Shown here: piece by piece, positions 1-10,574 of the stretch
Position numbering within the stretch: the first letter of the stretch is position 1
How the letters are laid out: each line of letters starts with the position of its first letter
NCBI RefSeq assembly: GCF_000685355.1
Contig: NZ_JHET01000001.1
Location: 248,001 to 312,000 of the forward strand
Reading direction: 5' to 3'
DNA: 64,000 bases
From: Microbacterium sp. CH12i
Lineage (GTDB): Bacteria; Actinomycetota; Actinomycetes; Actinomycetales; Microbacteriaceae
Program-made: the position numbers and the translations under genes
Notes under the pieces: model-generated
Told to the model about the DNA's origin: nothing
What the model saw: the letters and a program-made list of their open reading frames with translations, nothing else
Databases searched by the model: none

Positions 1-2
1 CA

Positions 3-650
3 CCGGTTCTCGGAATCAACATGGGCCACGTCGGCTTCCTCGCCGAAATCGAACGCGACGCGATGGACGATGCCGTTCACCGCGTCATCGCGCGCGACTA
101 CGACGTCGAAGAGCGACTCGCGCTCTCTGTACGAGTGAAAGATTCCGCGGGCGACGTCGTCTTTGATACCTGGGCCCTGAACGAAGCCACCGTCGAAAAG
201 GCAAGCCGCGAGCGGATGATCGAGGTCGTCGTAGAGATCGACGGGCGTCCGCTATCGAGCTACGGCTGCGACGGCATGGTCATCTCGACACCTACCGGAT
301 CGACCGCATACAACTTCTCTGCCGGGGGACCGGTGATCTGGCCGAGCGTCGAAGCGATCGCCGTGATCCCGCTATCAGCGCACGCGCTGTTCGCTCGCCC
401 GCTCGTTGTCAGTCCCGATGCCTCCGTCGCGATCGAGATGCTCGAGCGCACGACGGGCACCGGCATCCTCTGGTGTGATGGGCGACGTTCGCACGATCTC
501 CCGCCCGGTGCGCGCGTTGTCGTGCAGCGCTCTTCGCGTCCGGTGCGGCTCGCACGACTGCACCCCACCGCCTTCACCGACCGTCTGGTACGCAAGTTCC
601 AGCTGCCGGTGGCGGGCTGGCGCGGACAGGTCGAAGGGCTGCCTGCGTGA
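3..650 (+). CDS. nadK: NAD kinase, C-terminal part (cut by window start)
   Basis: Phosphorylates NAD to NADP in the cytoplasm. The open frame enters from the left edge and reads through an N-M-G-H-V-G-F-L motif, so the ATG at 21 is internal and the true start lies outside the window. The signature S-T-P-T-G-S-T-A-Y near residue 92 of the visible part, followed by S-A-G-G-P, is the NAD-kinase nucleotide-binding motif. The GGDG motif would lie upstream and is not visible. Its TGA overlaps the GTG of recN, the usual nadK-recN coupling in actinobacteria. Confidence 0.93.
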   Translation, partial: PVLGINMGHVGFLAEIERDAMDDAVHRVIARDYDVEERLALSVRVKDSAGDVVFDTWALNEATVEKASRERMIEVVVEIDGRPLSSYGCDGMVISTPTGSTAYNFSAGGPVIWPSVEAIAVIPLSAHALFARPLVVSPDASVAIEMLERTTGTGILWCDGRRSHDLPPGARVVVQRSSRPVRLARLHPTAFTDRLVRKFQLPVAGWRGQVEGLPA

Positions 651-2328
651 TCGAAGAGATGCGGATGCAGGGCCTCGGCGTCATCGCGGATGCTGTGTTG
701 CCGCTCGGCCCAGGGTTCACCGCGATCACCGGCGAGACCGGCGCAGGGAAAACCATGGTCGTCACCGGGCTCGGTCTGCTGCTCGGTCAGCGTGCTGACT
801 CCGGCGCGTGCGCGCCGGAGTCGCTCAGGCCTCTGTCGCAGGCGTCTGGATCGTGCCGGGTAAAGGTCCGGTGGCAGACATCGTTTCGGATGCTGGGGGA
901 GACCTCGAGCCGATCGATGACGAACACGGCGAGCTGTACGTCTCACGCACGCTCAGTGCGGAAGGCCGCAGCCGCGCGAGCGTCGGTGGACGCGCAGCCC
1001 CGGCAGGCGTGCTCTCTGCCCTTGCAGACCAGCTTGTCGTCGTGCACGGCCAGTCCGAGCAGCTGCGGCTTCGCTCCACGGCTGCGCAGCGGGACGCGCT
1101 CGATCGCTTCGGGGGCGAGCAGATATCCGTGGCGCTGTCCGCATATTCCGCGGCCTTCGCTCGCTGGCGGGAACTGGATGCCGAGATCACCGAGATCACC
1201 CAGAACCACGATCGTCGAGCCGAAGAAGCAGGCCGCCTCCGTGAGGCGCTCGCGCTGATCGAGGCGACCGCACCGGAGACCGGAGAAGACGCCGCGCTTG
1301 CAGAGCGCGCCGAACGGCTATCGAACGCCGAGGAGCTGCGGAGTGCGGCATCCCTCGCACGCGGCGCCCTTTCGAGCGAAGAAGGCGAACCCGACGCATC
1401 CGCGCTCGTGGCCGAGGCACGCCGAGCCCTGGAACGCGCCGCGGACCCCGCGCTCGCTGAGATTTCAGAGGGGATGGCTGATGTCGGGTACCGCATCACT
1501 GACCTCGCAGTCCAACTCTCCGCCTACCTTGCCGACCTCGATGAGACCGGGCCGCACGAACTCGCCGCCGTCGAAGAGCGACGTGCTGCACTTACGACGC
1601 TGATCCGTGCGCACGGATCGCTCGACGAGGCGCTCGAGCTCTGGCAGACCGGCTCTGCGCGCCTAGCTGAGCTCGATGACGACGGCGACAGGCTCGATCG
1701 GCTGCACGAAGAGCGCGACAGTGCGCGGGTATCGGTCGACGACCGAGCGGCGGTGCTGACAGCCGCTCGCACAGAGGCCGCTGGCCGGCTCGGAACCGCG
1801 GTCACCGAAGAGCTGCGTGCCTTGGCCATGCCCGATGCTCGTCTTGAAGTAGCGGTCCGCGCGGGGGGCGAGAGCACCCACGGCCGCGACGATGTGGCGA
1901 TCTTGCTCGCGCCGCACCCTGGCGCCGAGCCGCGCTCGGTCGCGAAGAGCGCATCGGGCGGAGAGCTCTCGCGCGTCATGCTCGCGATCGAGGTCGTGAT
2001 TGCCAGCACCGACCCGGTACCGACCTTTGTGTTCGATGAGGTGGATGCCGGAATCGGCGGTGCCGCAGCGATCGAGGTAGGCCGGCGACTCGCCCGACTT
2101 GCAGAGACGTCTCAGGTCATCGCGGTCACGCATCTCGCGCAGGTCGCGGCCTTCGCTTCGAATCATCTTTCTGTCGTGAAGGCCAATGATGGCGCTGTCA
2201 CGGCTTCAAGTGTCCGGCGTCTGGAAGGAACGGAACGGGAAGCGGAGATGGCGCGGCTGCTGTCCGGGCTCACCGATTCTGACGCTGCACTCACCCACGC
2301 CCGAGAACTTCTCAGCCTTGCGGTCTGA
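647..2328 (+). CDS. recN: DNA repair protein RecN (one frameshift near 808)
   Basis: SMC-like ATPase acting in double-strand break repair. The N-terminal frame starts with GTG at 647, overlapping the nadK stop, and carries Walker A (G-E-T-G-A-G-K-T, about residues 29-36). It then leaves frame near 808, and the rest continues in another frame to 2328. That part has a coiled-coil middle, the L-S-G-G-E-L-S-R signature and Walker B (F-D-E-V-D-A-G). One missing G in the GC run at about 803-812 restores the expected G-A-V-R-A-G joint. Whether the break is real or a base-calling error cannot be told from sequence; the intact flanks favour an error. Confidence 0.9.
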
Positions 2329-2351
2329 GCGAACTGTTAGGATTTAAGCCC

Positions 2352-4052
2352 GTGATGAACTCTTCTGATGCGGGGCCCAAAAACGACACGACCAAGCACA
2401 TCTTTGTGACCGGTGGTGTCGTTTCGTCTTTGGGTAAAGGCTTGACTGCTGCGAGCCTTGGGAACCTTCTTACCGCGCGCGGTTTGCGCGTCGTGATGCA
2501 GAAGCTCGACCCCTACCTGAACGTCGATCCTGGCACGATGAACCCCTTCCAGCACGGTGAGGTTTTCGTCACCGACGATGGTGCAGAGACCGATCTCGAC
2601 ATCGGCCACTACGAGCGCTTCCTCGACATCAACCTCTCTGAGGCTGCCAATGTCACTACCGGCCAGATCTACTCGCAGGTCATCGCGCGCGAGCGCCGTG
2701 GCGAGTACCTCGGCGACACCGTGCAGGTCATCCCGCACATCACCGATGAGATCAAGCGCCGCATGCGCCTGCAGGCTACCGAAGAGCCGCGGCCAGACGT
2801 CATCATCACCGAGGTCGGTGGCACGGTCGGCGATATCGAGTCGCAGCCGTTCCTTGAGTCTGCCCGCCAGCTTCGTCACGAGCTCGGTCGCGACAGCGTG
2901 TTCTTCGTGCATGTCTCGCTCGTGCCGTTCATGGGTGCATCCGGTGAGCAGAAGACCAAGCCCACCCAGCACTCCGTCGCAGCTCTTCGCCAGGTCGGTA
3001 TCCAGCCGGACGCGCTTGTGCTGCGCAGCGATCGTCCGGTCAGCGAGAGCAACCGCAACAAGATCGCGCTGATGTGCGACGTCGATGTCGAAGCGGTCAT
3101 CAACACTGTCGACCTGCCGAGCATCTACGACATCCCGTCCACGCTCAACGAGCAGGGACTCGACTCGTACATCGTGCGTCGTCTTGGTCTCGGTGACAAA
3201 GCTGCCCCTGAGGTCGACTGGACCCGTTGGCAGAAGGTGCTGGAGGCCGTGCACAACCCCAAGCACGAGGTCACCATCGGGCTGGTCGGCAAGTACATCG
3301 ACCTTCCGGATGCGTACCTCTCGGTCACCGAGGCGCTGCGCGCCGGTGGCTTCGCACAAGAGACGCACGTCAACATCCGCTGGGTTCCCTCCGACTCCTG
3401 CGAGACGCCAGAAGGCGCAGCCAAAGCGTTGTCCGACGTTGACGGGATCTGCGTGCCCGGCGGGTTCGGCATCCGCGGCATCGAGGGCAAGCTCGGCGCG
3501 CTGAAGTTCGCCAGAGAACAGGGCATCCCGACCCTCGGTCTCTGCCTCGGCCTGCAGTGCATGGTCATCGAGTACGCGCGCGATGTCGCCGGCATCGAGG
3601 GTGCGTCCTCCACCGAGTTCGACCCGGAGACGGCCGAGCCCGTCATCGCCACGATGGCTGAGCAGGTTGAGATCCTCGAGGGCGGCGACCTCGGTGGCAC
3701 CATGCGCCTCGGTCTCTACCAGGCCGCGCTCGGCGAGGGCACACTCGCCCGTGAGCTGTACGGCTCGGCGGAAGCGTCTGAGCGCCACCGTCACCGTTAC
3801 GAGGTCAACAACGCCTACCGTGGACGACTTTCGGATGCGGGCCTCGTCTTCTCCGGCCTCAACCCCGAGCTTGACCTCGTCGAATACGTCGAGCTGCCGC
3901 GTGACGTGCACCCGTACTACATCGCCACCCAGGCGCACCCCGAGCTGCGCTCGCGCCCAACCGCCCCGCACCCGCTGTTCCGCGGTCTGATCGGCGCAGC
4001 GATCGAGCGGCACCGCTCCAGCGAGCTGTTCGACGTGTCAGATGATGCCTGA
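2352..4052 (+). CDS. pyrG: CTP synthase
   Basis: Converts UTP to CTP using glutamine and ATP. The amidoligase domain opens with [16 protein letters not shown], the classic CTP synthase P-loop region. The C-terminal class I glutamine amidotransferase half shows the G-G-F-G oxyanion stretch, the nucleophile region L-G-L-C-L-G-L-Q and a terminal H-P-E. At 566 residues it is near family length. GTG at 2352 is followed directly by ATG at 2355, so either could start it. A long antisense frame through the gene is a codon-bias shadow. Confidence 0.97.
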   Translation: MMNSSDAGPKNDTTKHIFVTGGVVSSLGKGLTAASLGNLLTARGLRVVMQKLDPYLNVDPGTMNPFQHGEVFVTDDGAETDLDIGHYERFLDINLSEAANVTTGQIYSQVIARERRGEYLGDTVQVIPHITDEIKRRMRLQATEEPRPDVIITEVGGTVGDIESQPFLESARQLRHELGRDSVFFVHVSLVPFMGASGEQKTKPTQHSVAALRQVGIQPDALVLRSDRPVSESNRNKIALMCDVDVEAVINTVDLPSIYDIPSTLNEQGLDSYIVRRLGLGDKAAPEVDWTRWQKVLEAVHNPKHEVTIGLVGKYIDLPDAYLSVTEALRAGGFAQETHVNIRWVPSDSCETPEGAAKALSDVDGICVPGGFGIRGIEGKLGALKFAREQGIPTLGLCLGLQCMVIEYARDVAGIEGASSTEFDPETAEPVIATMAEQVEILEGGDLGGTMRLGLYQAALGEGTLARELYGSAEASERHRHRYEVNNAYRGRLSDAGLVFSGLNPELDLVEYVELPRDVHPYYIATQAHPELRSRPTAPHPLFRGLIGAAIERHRSSELFDVSDDA

Positions 4053-4614
4053 GACACTTCGCGACGAAGAGCTGAACCCGGAGATCATCTCGAGCGAGGT
4101 CGTCTTTGACGGGGCGGTCTGGGACGTACGCTCCGACCGGTTCCGCTACGGCGACTCTGAGATCACTCGTCACTACGTCGATCACACCGGTGCGGTGGCG
4201 ATCGTCGCGATTGATGAAAACGACCGTGTTCTGCTGATTCAGCAGTACCGGCACCCGATTCGAAGCCGCGATTGGGAACTGCCTGCGGGGCTCCTCGACA
4301 TCGAGGGGGAGGAGCCGTTGCTCGCCGCCCAGCGTGAGTTGGCCGAGGAGACCGATCTCATCGCCGCGGATTGGAAGCCACTGCTTTCCACGTTCACGAC
4401 ACCCGGCGGCAGCAACGAGATCGTGCACTTCTTCCTCGCCACGGGGTTGTCGGATGCTCCCGACACGCATGCCCGCACCGAAGAAGAGGCTGACATTCGG
4501 GTCGAATGGGTGCCGCTGGCGGACGCCGTGACGGCTGTCCTCGACGGACGGATGCGCAACGCCCTGCTCGCGAATGGTGTCCTCGCCGCATCGCTGAGGC
4601 GCGCTGAGAGGTAA
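4042..4614 (+). CDS. NUDIX hydrolase, ADP-ribose pyrophosphatase-like
   Basis: Probable ADP-sugar or ADP-ribose pyrophosphatase. The NUDIX box lies at about residues 83-105, with the R-E-L-x-E-E core at 98-103. The pattern of an N-terminal beta region followed by a Q-Y-R-H-P motif is typical of the ADP-ribose branch. The start overlaps the end of pyrG by 11 bases and the stop lies two bases before xerD, so it is translationally coupled to its neighbours. The exact substrate is not settled by sequence. Confidence 0.88.
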   Translation: MMPETLRDEELNPEIISSEVVFDGAVWDVRSDRFRYGDSEITRHYVDHTGAVAIVAIDENDRVLLIQQYRHPIRSRDWELPAGLLDIEGEEPLLAAQRELAEETDLIAADWKPLLSTFTTPGGSNEIVHFFLATGLSDAPDTHARTEEEADIRVEWVPLADAVTAVLDGRMRNALLANGVLAASLRRAER

Positions 4615-4616
4615 CG

Positions 4617-5519
4617 ATGCGCCTGGATCGTGCGATCGATACCTACCTCAGGCACATCACGATCGAGCGCGGCCTCTCCGAGAACACGGTCGGTGCGTAT
4701 CGCCGTGATCTGGGTGTCTACCTGGAATGGCTGACTGAGGCAGGCATCGATGACACCGCCGCGGTAACTGGTGCAATCATTGGACGCTTCATTTCCGATC
4801 GTTCATCGCTGGTTCCGGTGCCTGCGGCAACCAGCATCGCGAGGCTGCAATCATCCGTGCGCGGGTTGCATCGATATCTGGTGCGTGAAGGCATCGAGCT
4901 CGAGGATCCGAGTGGGAGGTTGCGTCCGCCCAAGGCGCCGCAGCGTCTCCCGAAGGCGCTCACGATCGACCAGGTCGAGCGGCTGCTCGCAGCGCCCTCG
5001 GCTGAAGAGCCGATCGGGATCCGTGACCGCGCGCTGCTCGAACTGCTGTACGCGACCGGGGCTCGTGTCTCTGAAGCAATCGGACTCGACGTCGACGACC
5101 TTGCACACGGCGATGTGCTGCGACTTCGCGGCAAGGGATCGAAAGAACGAATCGTTCCGATTGGATCGTTCGCAAGGGATGCCGTCGACGCCTACCTCAC
5201 GCGGGTCAGACCGGGACTCGCAGCCAAGGGGAGGGCCTCGGCGCGACTGTTCCTTGGGGCACGTGGCGCGCCGCTCTCGCGTCAGAGCGCCTGGTTGGTC
5301 ATCCGAGCGGCCGCTGAGGCCGCGCACATCACATCTGAAGTGTCGCCCCATACACTCCGCCACTCGTTCGCTACGCATCTGCTCCAGGGCGGGGCTGATG
5401 TGCGTGTCGTTCAAGAACTGCTGGGGCATGCCTCGGTCGCCACCACCCAGATCTACACGCACGTGTCCGTCGACACGCTTCGGGACATCTACGCAACATC
5501 GCATCCGCGCGCACGGTGA
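4617..5519 (+). CDS. xerD: Site-specific tyrosine recombinase XerD
   Basis: Chromosome-dimer resolution recombinase. It has an N-terminal SAM-like core-binding domain (about residues 1-90) and a catalytic domain with R150, K173, H245-x-x-R248, H271 and the nucleophile Y280. The length of 300 residues is normal for XerD. It sits between a NUDIX gene and a parA/scpAB block, the standard actinobacterial place for the housekeeping enzyme, so it should not be taken for a phage integrase. Confidence 0.94.
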   Translation: MRLDRAIDTYLRHITIERGLSENTVGAYRRDLGVYLEWLTEAGIDDTAAVTGAIIGRFISDRSSLVPVPAATSIARLQSSVRGLHRYLVREGIELEDPSGRLRPPKAPQRLPKALTIDQVERLLAAPSAEEPIGIRDRALLELLYATGARVSEAIGLDVDDLAHGDVLRLRGKGSKERIVPIGSFARDAVDAYLTRVRPGLAAKGRASARLFLGARGAPLSRQSAWLVIRAAAEAAHITSEVSPHTLRHSFATHLLQGGADVRVVQELLGHASVATTQIYTHVSVDTLRDIYATSHPRAR

Positions 5520-5618
5520 GCTCCGGTGGAGGATTCCGCGGGATCGCCGGGTGGGGAACCCGCGGATCCGCGGGCGAATCGATAGAATCGACCAAGCATG
5601 AGGGAAGCAGGAGATTCG

Positions 5619-6509
5619 GTGGCTCAGAACGTGGTGAAATCCAAGGGAAAGACGTCTAAGGACGGCGAAACCCCGATGGGACCCACAGGGCGTCCCTATC
5701 ACGGCTTCCCCACCCCCGCACCACTCAAGTCGCACGGACCCGCGCGCATCATTGCGCTCTGCAACCAGAAGGGCGGCGTCGGCAAGACGACCACCACGAT
5801 CAACCTCGCTGCCGCACTCGCCGAGTACGGACGCAAGGTGCTCGCGGTTGACTTCGACCCGCAGGGTGCGCTCTCCGCTGGCCTCGGCATCCAGACCCAC
5901 GATGTGCCCACGATCTACGATCTGCTGCTGGACACGAAGCGCGACGCGCACGAAGTGATCGTCAAGTCTTCGGTGGAAGGGCTCGACGTCCTCCCCGCGA
6001 ACATCGACCTGTCTGCGGCGGAAGTGCACCTCGTCAACGAAGTCGCGCGCGAGACTATCCTCGCGCGGGTGCTGCGTCAGGTCGCCGGCGAATACGACGT
6101 CATCCTCATCGACTGCCAGCCCTCGCTGGGTTTGCTGACGGTGAACGCGCTCACCGCGAGCCACGGTGTGCTGATCCCGCTGGAGTGCGAGTTCTTCGCC
6201 CTGCGCGGAGTGGCACTTCTCATCGAGACGATCGAGAAGGTGCGCGACCGCCTCAACCCTGGGATCACCCTCGACGGACTTCTCGCCACGATGTACGACT
6301 CGCGCACGCTGCACTCTCGTGAAGTGCTGGAACGCGTCGTCGAGACGTTTGGCGACGATGTACTCGAGACGGTGATTGGGCGCACAGTGAAGTTCCCCGA
6401 CGCGTCGGTGTCTGGCGTACCCATCACAGAGTTCGCACCCGAGCATGCCGCCGCCCAGGCGTATCTGCGACTGGCGCGGGAGCTGGTCGCCCGTGGCGCC
6501 GTCGCGTAG
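5619..6509 (+). CDS. ParA-family chromosome-partition ATPase
   Basis: Deviant Walker A ATPase of the ParA/Soj/MinD family. The motif K-G-G-V-G-K-T-T appears after a roughly 50-residue basic N-terminal tail, followed by D-F-D-P-Q-G and the I-D-C-Q-P Walker B region. GTG at 5619 is chosen because an AGGGAAGCAGGAG run ends six bases upstream; an ATG at 5598 in the same frame lacks such a site. This orphan ParA next to scpAB is common in Actinobacteria and probably works with SMC-ScpAB in chromosome organisation. Confidence 0.9.
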   Translation: MAQNVVKSKGKTSKDGETPMGPTGRPYHGFPTPAPLKSHGPARIIALCNQKGGVGKTTTTINLAAALAEYGRKVLAVDFDPQGALSAGLGIQTHDVPTIYDLLLDTKRDAHEVIVKSSVEGLDVLPANIDLSAAEVHLVNEVARETILARVLRQVAGEYDVILIDCQPSLGLLTVNALTASHGVLIPLECEFFALRGVALLIETIEKVRDRLNPGITLDGLLATMYDSRTLHSREVLERVVETFGDDVLETVIGRTVKFPDASVSGVPITEFAPEHAAAQAYLRLARELVARGAVA

Positions 6510-6519
6510 CGACGGCGCA
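6497..6519. repeat. GC-rich inverted repeat at the parA/scpA junction
   Basis: The arms GCGCCGTCGC and GCGACGGCGC pair around a three-base GTA loop. No T-run follows on either strand, so this is not a typical intrinsic terminator. It overlaps the end of parA and lies just before the preferred scpA start. Confidence 0.5.
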
Positions 6520-6528
6520 GAAGGCACT

Positions 6529-7407
6529 GTGCCGTTTGAGGACGCCGGAGGCGTCCGATCGTCGCGTAGAACTGACCCTGTCGAGCTTCCGGTCCCTGAG
6601 CCTGTTGAAGGGTCCGGAAGCGAACCCGAGGGGTTCCGCGTCTCGCTGACCAACTTTGACGGACCATTTGACCTGCTGCTGAATCTCATCTCGAAGCATG
6701 AGATGGACATCACCGAGGTGTCGCTGAGCGCTGTCACCAACGAGTTCATCGCGTATCTGGGTCAGATGGAGTCCGACGAAGAGCTGGATCAGGCCTCCGA
6801 ATTTCTCGTGATCGCGGCGACGCTGCTCGACATGAAAGTCGCCGGCTTGTTGCCCCAAGGGGAATTGGTCGACGCAGAATCGGTGGCACTGCTCGAGGCA
6901 CGTGACCTGCTGTTTGCGCGGCTGCTGCAGTACCGCGCATTCAAAGAGGTCTCGGCGTGGTTTTCCCGTTGCTTGAAGCGAGAGGATCGTCGACACGTGC
7001 GGGCCGCGCGCCTCGATGAGAAGCACCGCCGACAGACGCCCGAGTTGGTGTGGACGCTCAGCGTCGATGATTTCGCCGCCATCGCACTGCTTGCCTTCGC
7101 GCCGAAAGAGATCCCCACCGTGGGGCTCGACCATCTGCACGCCCCGCTCGTCAGCATCCGTGAGCAGGCCGCGATCGTCGTGACGCTGCTGCGCAACACC
7201 GACTCGCTGACCTTCCGTGAGTTGGTCGCGGGGACGACAGAGCCCGGCATTGTCGTCGCGCGCTTTATCTCGGTGCTCGAGCTTTACCGGCAGTCGGCGC
7301 TGTCCTTCGAACAATTAGAACCGCTCGGCGAGCTGACGCTGCGCTGGTCTGCCGAATCCTGGTCGGACGAAACACTTGCGAGCCTGGGGGCTGATTATGA
7401 CCGATGA
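6529..7407 (+). CDS. scpA: Segregation and condensation protein A
   Basis: Kleisin subunit of the SMC-ScpAB condensin. The conserved core begins at about base 6634 with F-D-G-P-F-D-L-L-L-N-L-I, continues through the acidic linker, and ends with the winged-helix C-terminus. GTG at 6529 is preferred, with AGAAGG five bases upstream; GTG at 6493 is an in-frame alternative. The first 35 or so residues are low complexity and are encoded partly by a palindromic repeat (6574-6620). The stop overlaps the scpB start by 11 bases. Confidence 0.9.
   Translation: MPFEDAGGVRSSRRTDPVELPVPEPVEGSGSEPEGFRVSLTNFDGPFDLLLNLISKHEMDITEVSLSAVTNEFIAYLGQMESDEELDQASEFLVIAATLLDMKVAGLLPQGELVDAESVALLEARDLLFARLLQYRAFKEVSAWFSRCLKREDRRHVRAARLDEKHRRQTPELVWTLSVDDFAAIALLAFAPKEIPTVGLDHLHAPLVSIREQAAIVVTLLRNTDSLTFRELVAGTTEPGIVVARFISVLELYRQSALSFEQLEPLGELTLRWSAESWSDETLASLGADYDR
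6587..6619. repeat. REP-like palindromic repeat inside the scpA N-terminus
   Basis: Arms of 11 bases (TTCCGGTCCCT and AGGGTCCGGAA) pair with one mismatch around GAGCCTGTTGA. The CCTGAGCCTGTYGAAGG core is a palindrome type scattered through many Microbacteriaceae genomes, from general knowledge of the group. Here it is translated as P-V-P-E-P-V-E-G-S-G ahead of the conserved scpA core. Confidence 0.6.
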
Positions 7408-7980
7408 AAACGCACCCGTGATCGAGATCCCTCTCACTGAGAAGCTGGAAGCGATCCTGCTCATCATCGACGAGCCGCTGGGTCTCGTTGCCCTCGCCGC
7501 AGCCGTCGGCGCACCGGTACCGGCCGTGCGGCAAGCAATCGAGACGCTCGTTGAGGACTATGACGGCAAGGGTCGGGGGCCTCGGCGTGGGTTTGAACTG
7601 CGTGAGGTTGGCGGCGGCTGGCGGCTGTTCGTCCGCGAAGACCTGGACGACCTCGTCGCTGAGTTTGTGGGCGGACAAGCCCCCGCGCGACTTTCGCAGG
7701 CGGCACTCGAGACGCTCGCCGTGATCGCTTATAAGCAGCCCGTTACCCGCAGCCAGGTGGCATCGATCCGCGCGGTGAACGTCGACTCTGTCGTGCGCAC
7801 GCTTCTTGCCCGCGGCTCATCACCGAACTTTTCGCCGACTCCGAAACCGGCGCTATCAACTACGGCACCACCGACGCGTTGCTGCAGAACCTTGGCATCA
7901 ACTCGCTCGATGAGCTGCCACCGATCTCACCGCTGCTCGATGACGGTGCAGACGGATTCGACGAAGGGAACATCAGATGA
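7397..7980 (+). CDS. scpB: Segregation and condensation protein B (one frameshift near 7817)
   Basis: Winged-helix partner of ScpA. ATG at 7397 overlaps the end of scpA. The N-terminal frame carries the two winged-helix regions, including L-S-Q-A-A-L-E-T-L-A-V-I-A-Y-K-Q-P. At about 7817 the frame breaks, and the continuation reads G-L-I-T-E-L-F-A-D-S-E-T-G-A-I-N-Y, a typical ScpB C-terminus, to a TGA at 7978-7980 that overlaps the next ATG. One missing base in CGCGGCTC restores the gene. Confidence 0.88.
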
Positions 7981-8783
7981 GTGACGCTGTGACAGGCACC
8001 GCAGGCGAAGCGCCGGAGGGCGTGCGACTTCAGAAGGTGCTCGCCGCGGCGGGCGTCGCATCACGCAGAGTGGTGGAGGACTACATCGTCGAAGGCCGCA
8101 TCCGCGTCAATGGAACGGTCGTCACCGAGCTTGGTCGCCGGATCGATCCGGAGAACGACATTGTCGACGTCGATGGCACGGCAGTCCAGCTCGACGTTTC
8201 CAAGCGCTACGTCATGCTGAACAAGCCCACCGGCGTAGTCAGCACGATGAAGGATGAGAACGGCAGACCGGATCTTCGCCAGTTCACCAAAGACTGGGAA
8301 GAGCGGCTCTACAATGTGGGCCGTTTGGATGCTGAGACCAGTGGACTGCTCATCCTCACCAACGACGGCGAGCTCGCACACGTCCTCGCACACCCGTCGT
8401 TCGGCGTCACCAAGGTATACATCGCGAAGGTCGAAGGTACCGTCACCGCGCAGGTCATCGCTCAGCTCACCAAGGGCATCGAGCTCGAAGACGGCCCGAT
8501 CAAGGCAGACAAGGCGCGTCTTCTCGACGTCTCGCGGGGTTCCAGCCTGGTCGAGCTCACCCTGCACTCCGGGCGCAACCGGATCGTTCGTCGCATGCTC
8601 GCCGCAGTCGGGCACCCGGTCACCGAATTGGTTCGTCGTCAGTTCGGTCCACTCCACCTGGGAACTCTCCCGGCCGGGAAGACGCGAGAACTGACTAAAA
8701 TCGAATGTGGTGCGCTGTTGACTCTCTCGCGCCAAGATTCCCCTGCGGACAAGACGCCGGGAGACGCCCAGGAGAACGAGTGA
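7977..8783 (+). CDS. Pseudouridine synthase, RsuA/RluB family
   Basis: Isomerises uridine in ribosomal RNA, probably the 23S site of RluB. An N-terminal S4 RNA-binding domain (about residues 15-60) is followed by the catalytic domain with the motif G-R-L-D-A-E-T-S-G-L-L and catalytic Asp118. The length of 268 residues suits RluB. Its ATG overlaps the scpB stop and its TGA overlaps the tyrA GTG. The scpA-scpB-rluB order is widespread, which supports the assignment. Confidence 0.92.
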   Translation: MSDAVTGTAGEAPEGVRLQKVLAAAGVASRRVVEDYIVEGRIRVNGTVVTELGRRIDPENDIVDVDGTAVQLDVSKRYVMLNKPTGVVSTMKDENGRPDLRQFTKDWEERLYNVGRLDAETSGLLILTNDGELAHVLAHPSFGVTKVYIAKVEGTVTAQVIAQLTKGIELEDGPIKADKARLLDVSRGSSLVELTLHSGRNRIVRRMLAAVGHPVTELVRRQFGPLHLGTLPAGKTRELTKIECGALLTLSRQDSPADKTPGDAQENE

Positions 8784-9904
8784 CCGACACGGCCAGAACC
8801 AATGGCAGCGGCAATGCGCCGCGGCTTTCGGGGACGGTGCGCATCGTCGGCGCGGGCCTCCTCGGCGCCAGTATCGGGCACGCACTGACGGCCAAGGGTG
8901 TAGACGTCGTTCTCGCCGACACGTCGCCTGCGCAGCTGCGGCTCGCCATCGACTACGGTGCAGGCCGCGCGGCGCGTGACGATGACGCGCCCGTTCTAGT
9001 TGTCGTGTCCGTGCCGCCCGATGTCACTGCCGACGTTATCGAGGCAGAGCTCAGGCGCTTTCCGGATGCTGTCGTCACCGATGTTGCGAGCGTGAAACTC
9101 GAACCGTTCCGTGCGCTGAAAGACCGTGGCGTCGACATCACTCGCTACATCGGCTCACACCCGCTCGCCGGTCGTGAGCGCGGGGGAGCGATCTCTGCGC
9201 GCGCCGATCTGTTCATCGGACGACCCTGGGTTGTCTGTCGGGACGAGCAGACCCGCACGGCCGACCTTGCCCTGGTTGAGGCTCTCGCGCTCGACGTCGG
9301 CGCTATGCCGCTAGAGATGACGCCAGAAGAGCACGACCGCTCGGTGGCGTTGACCTCGCATGTGCCGCAGGTCGTGGCGAGCCTCTTAGCCGGTCGCCTC
9401 GCGACTGCAGACGAAGAGGCGCTGCGCCTTGCAGGGCAAGGAGTGCGTGACACCACGCGCATCGCGGCATCCGCACCCGAACTCTGGGTGCAGATTCTCG
9501 GCGCCAACGCGCAGCCGGTCGTAGAGATACTTGACGCACTTGCCGACGACCTCCGAGAGGTGTCGGATGCGCTGCGCGACCCGGCTGCTCCTGGAGCCCG
9601 GCGTGTCGTCGCAGAAGCTATTCGCCAGGGCAACGACGGCGTCGATCGTCTGCCGGGCAAGCACGGCCAGAACCGCAAGTTTGAACAGCTCGTCGTCATG
9701 GTTGACGACACTGCTGGTCAGCTCGGACGATTGTTCGGCGAGCTCGGCGAACTCGGGGTGAACGTAGAAGACCTGCGTCTGGAGCATTCGCCGGGCGCTC
9801 AGTTCGGCCTCGCCGAGATCAGCGTGGCCCCGGCTGCATTGCTCGGAGCGATCGAAGGGCTGCAGGAGCGCGGATGGCGGATTGCGGGAGCGACTAATGA
9901 GTGA
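8780..9904 (+). CDS. tyrA: Prephenate dehydrogenase with C-terminal ACT domain
   Basis: Tyrosine biosynthesis: oxidative decarboxylation of prephenate. The Rossmann motif G-A-G-L-L-G-A-S-I-G is near residue 25, with H-P-L-A-G-R-E-R and the helical dehydrogenase domain after it. The last 70 residues form an ACT domain (D-D-T-A-G-Q-L-G-R-L-F), suggesting feedback control by an aromatic amino acid. GTG at 8780, overlapping the previous stop, is taken as start; an upstream in-frame start at 8705 would lie inside the previous gene. Confidence 0.92.
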   Translation: MTDTARTNGSGNAPRLSGTVRIVGAGLLGASIGHALTAKGVDVVLADTSPAQLRLAIDYGAGRAARDDDAPVLVVVSVPPDVTADVIEAELRRFPDAVVTDVASVKLEPFRALKDRGVDITRYIGSHPLAGRERGGAISARADLFIGRPWVVCRDEQTRTADLALVEALALDVGAMPLEMTPEEHDRSVALTSHVPQVVASLLAGRLATADEEALRLAGQGVRDTTRIAASAPELWVQILGANAQPVVEILDALADDLREVSDALRDPAAPGARRVVAEAIRQGNDGVDRLPGKHGQNRKFEQLVVMVDDTAGQLGRLFGELGELGVNVEDLRLEHSPGAQFGLAEISVAPAALLGAIEGLQERGWRIAGATNE

Positions 9905-10574
9905 ATTCATCGCCATCGACGGCCCCGCGGGCTCAGGCAAATCAAGTGTCTCCAAAGCTGTTGCGCGCACGCTCGGCTACGGCTACCTCGACACCGGCGC
10001 CGCCTACCGCGCGCTCGCCTGGCATGTGCTCAACAGCGGTGCCGACACCGGCGATGTCGATGCGGTTCTCGCCGCGGCATCCGCTTTCGATCTGCGGCTG
10101 GGGCTTGACCCCGATGACCGCACCGTCGCTATTGGCGATATCGACATCACCGAAACGATCCGCGAACCTCGGGTCTCAGACGCCGTCAGTGGCGTCGCAC
10201 GCGTGCCAGCGGTGCGCGAACAGGTGAACATTTTCTTCCGCTCGCTGGTGGCGACCTCGCCCTATCCCGCGGTCGTTGTCGAGGGGCGTGACATCACGAC
10301 GGTGGTCGCCCCCGACGCCCCCGTACGCATCCTTCTCACCGCCGCCCCCGAGGTACGGGCGGCCCGACGCGCTGGCGAACTTGCCAGTGAGAATGCTGCT
10401 GTCGTCGCTGAAGCGCTACACAAGCGTGATGCTTCCGACAGCGCAGTGGTCGACTTCCTGAACGCCGCCGAAGGCGTCGAAGTCGTCGACTCAACAGACC
10501 TCGATTTCCCACAGACCATCGATGCCGTACTCGCGGTGATCGAACGAAAGCAAGGAGCGGAAAATGCCCGCTGA
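9897..10574 (+). CDS. cmk: Cytidylate kinase
   Basis: Phosphorylates CMP and dCMP. The P-loop G-P-A-G-S-G-K-S-S is at residues 8-16. Further conserved blocks are Y-L-D-T-G-A-A-Y-R and [14 protein letters not shown] at 9897 overlaps the tyrA stop. The length of 225 residues fits the family. It is followed by der with an 11-base overlap, the cmk-der order seen across Actinobacteria. Confidence 0.95.
   Translation: MSEFIAIDGPAGSGKSSVSKAVARTLGYGYLDTGAAYRALAWHVLNSGADTGDVDAVLAAASAFDLRLGLDPDDRTVAIGDIDITETIREPRVSDAVSGVARVPAVREQVNIFFRSLVATSPYPAVVVEGRDITTVVAPDAPVRILLTAAPEVRAARRAGELASENAAVVAEALHKRDASDSAVVDFLNAAEGVEVVDSTDLDFPQTIDAVLAVIERKQGAENAR

Noticed and set aside
2337..4013. 558-residue open frame antisense to pyrG
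   Set aside because: It mirrors the codon pattern of pyrG, has no ribosome-binding site or recognisable domain, and such antisense frames are common in GC-rich genes.
4617..5519. xerD as a mobile-element integrase
   Set aside because: Gene neighbourhood, length and motifs are those of the housekeeping enzyme.
4851..6749. 632-residue minus-strand frame across xerD, parA and scpA
   Set aside because: Shadow of three well-supported plus-strand genes; no coherent protein family.
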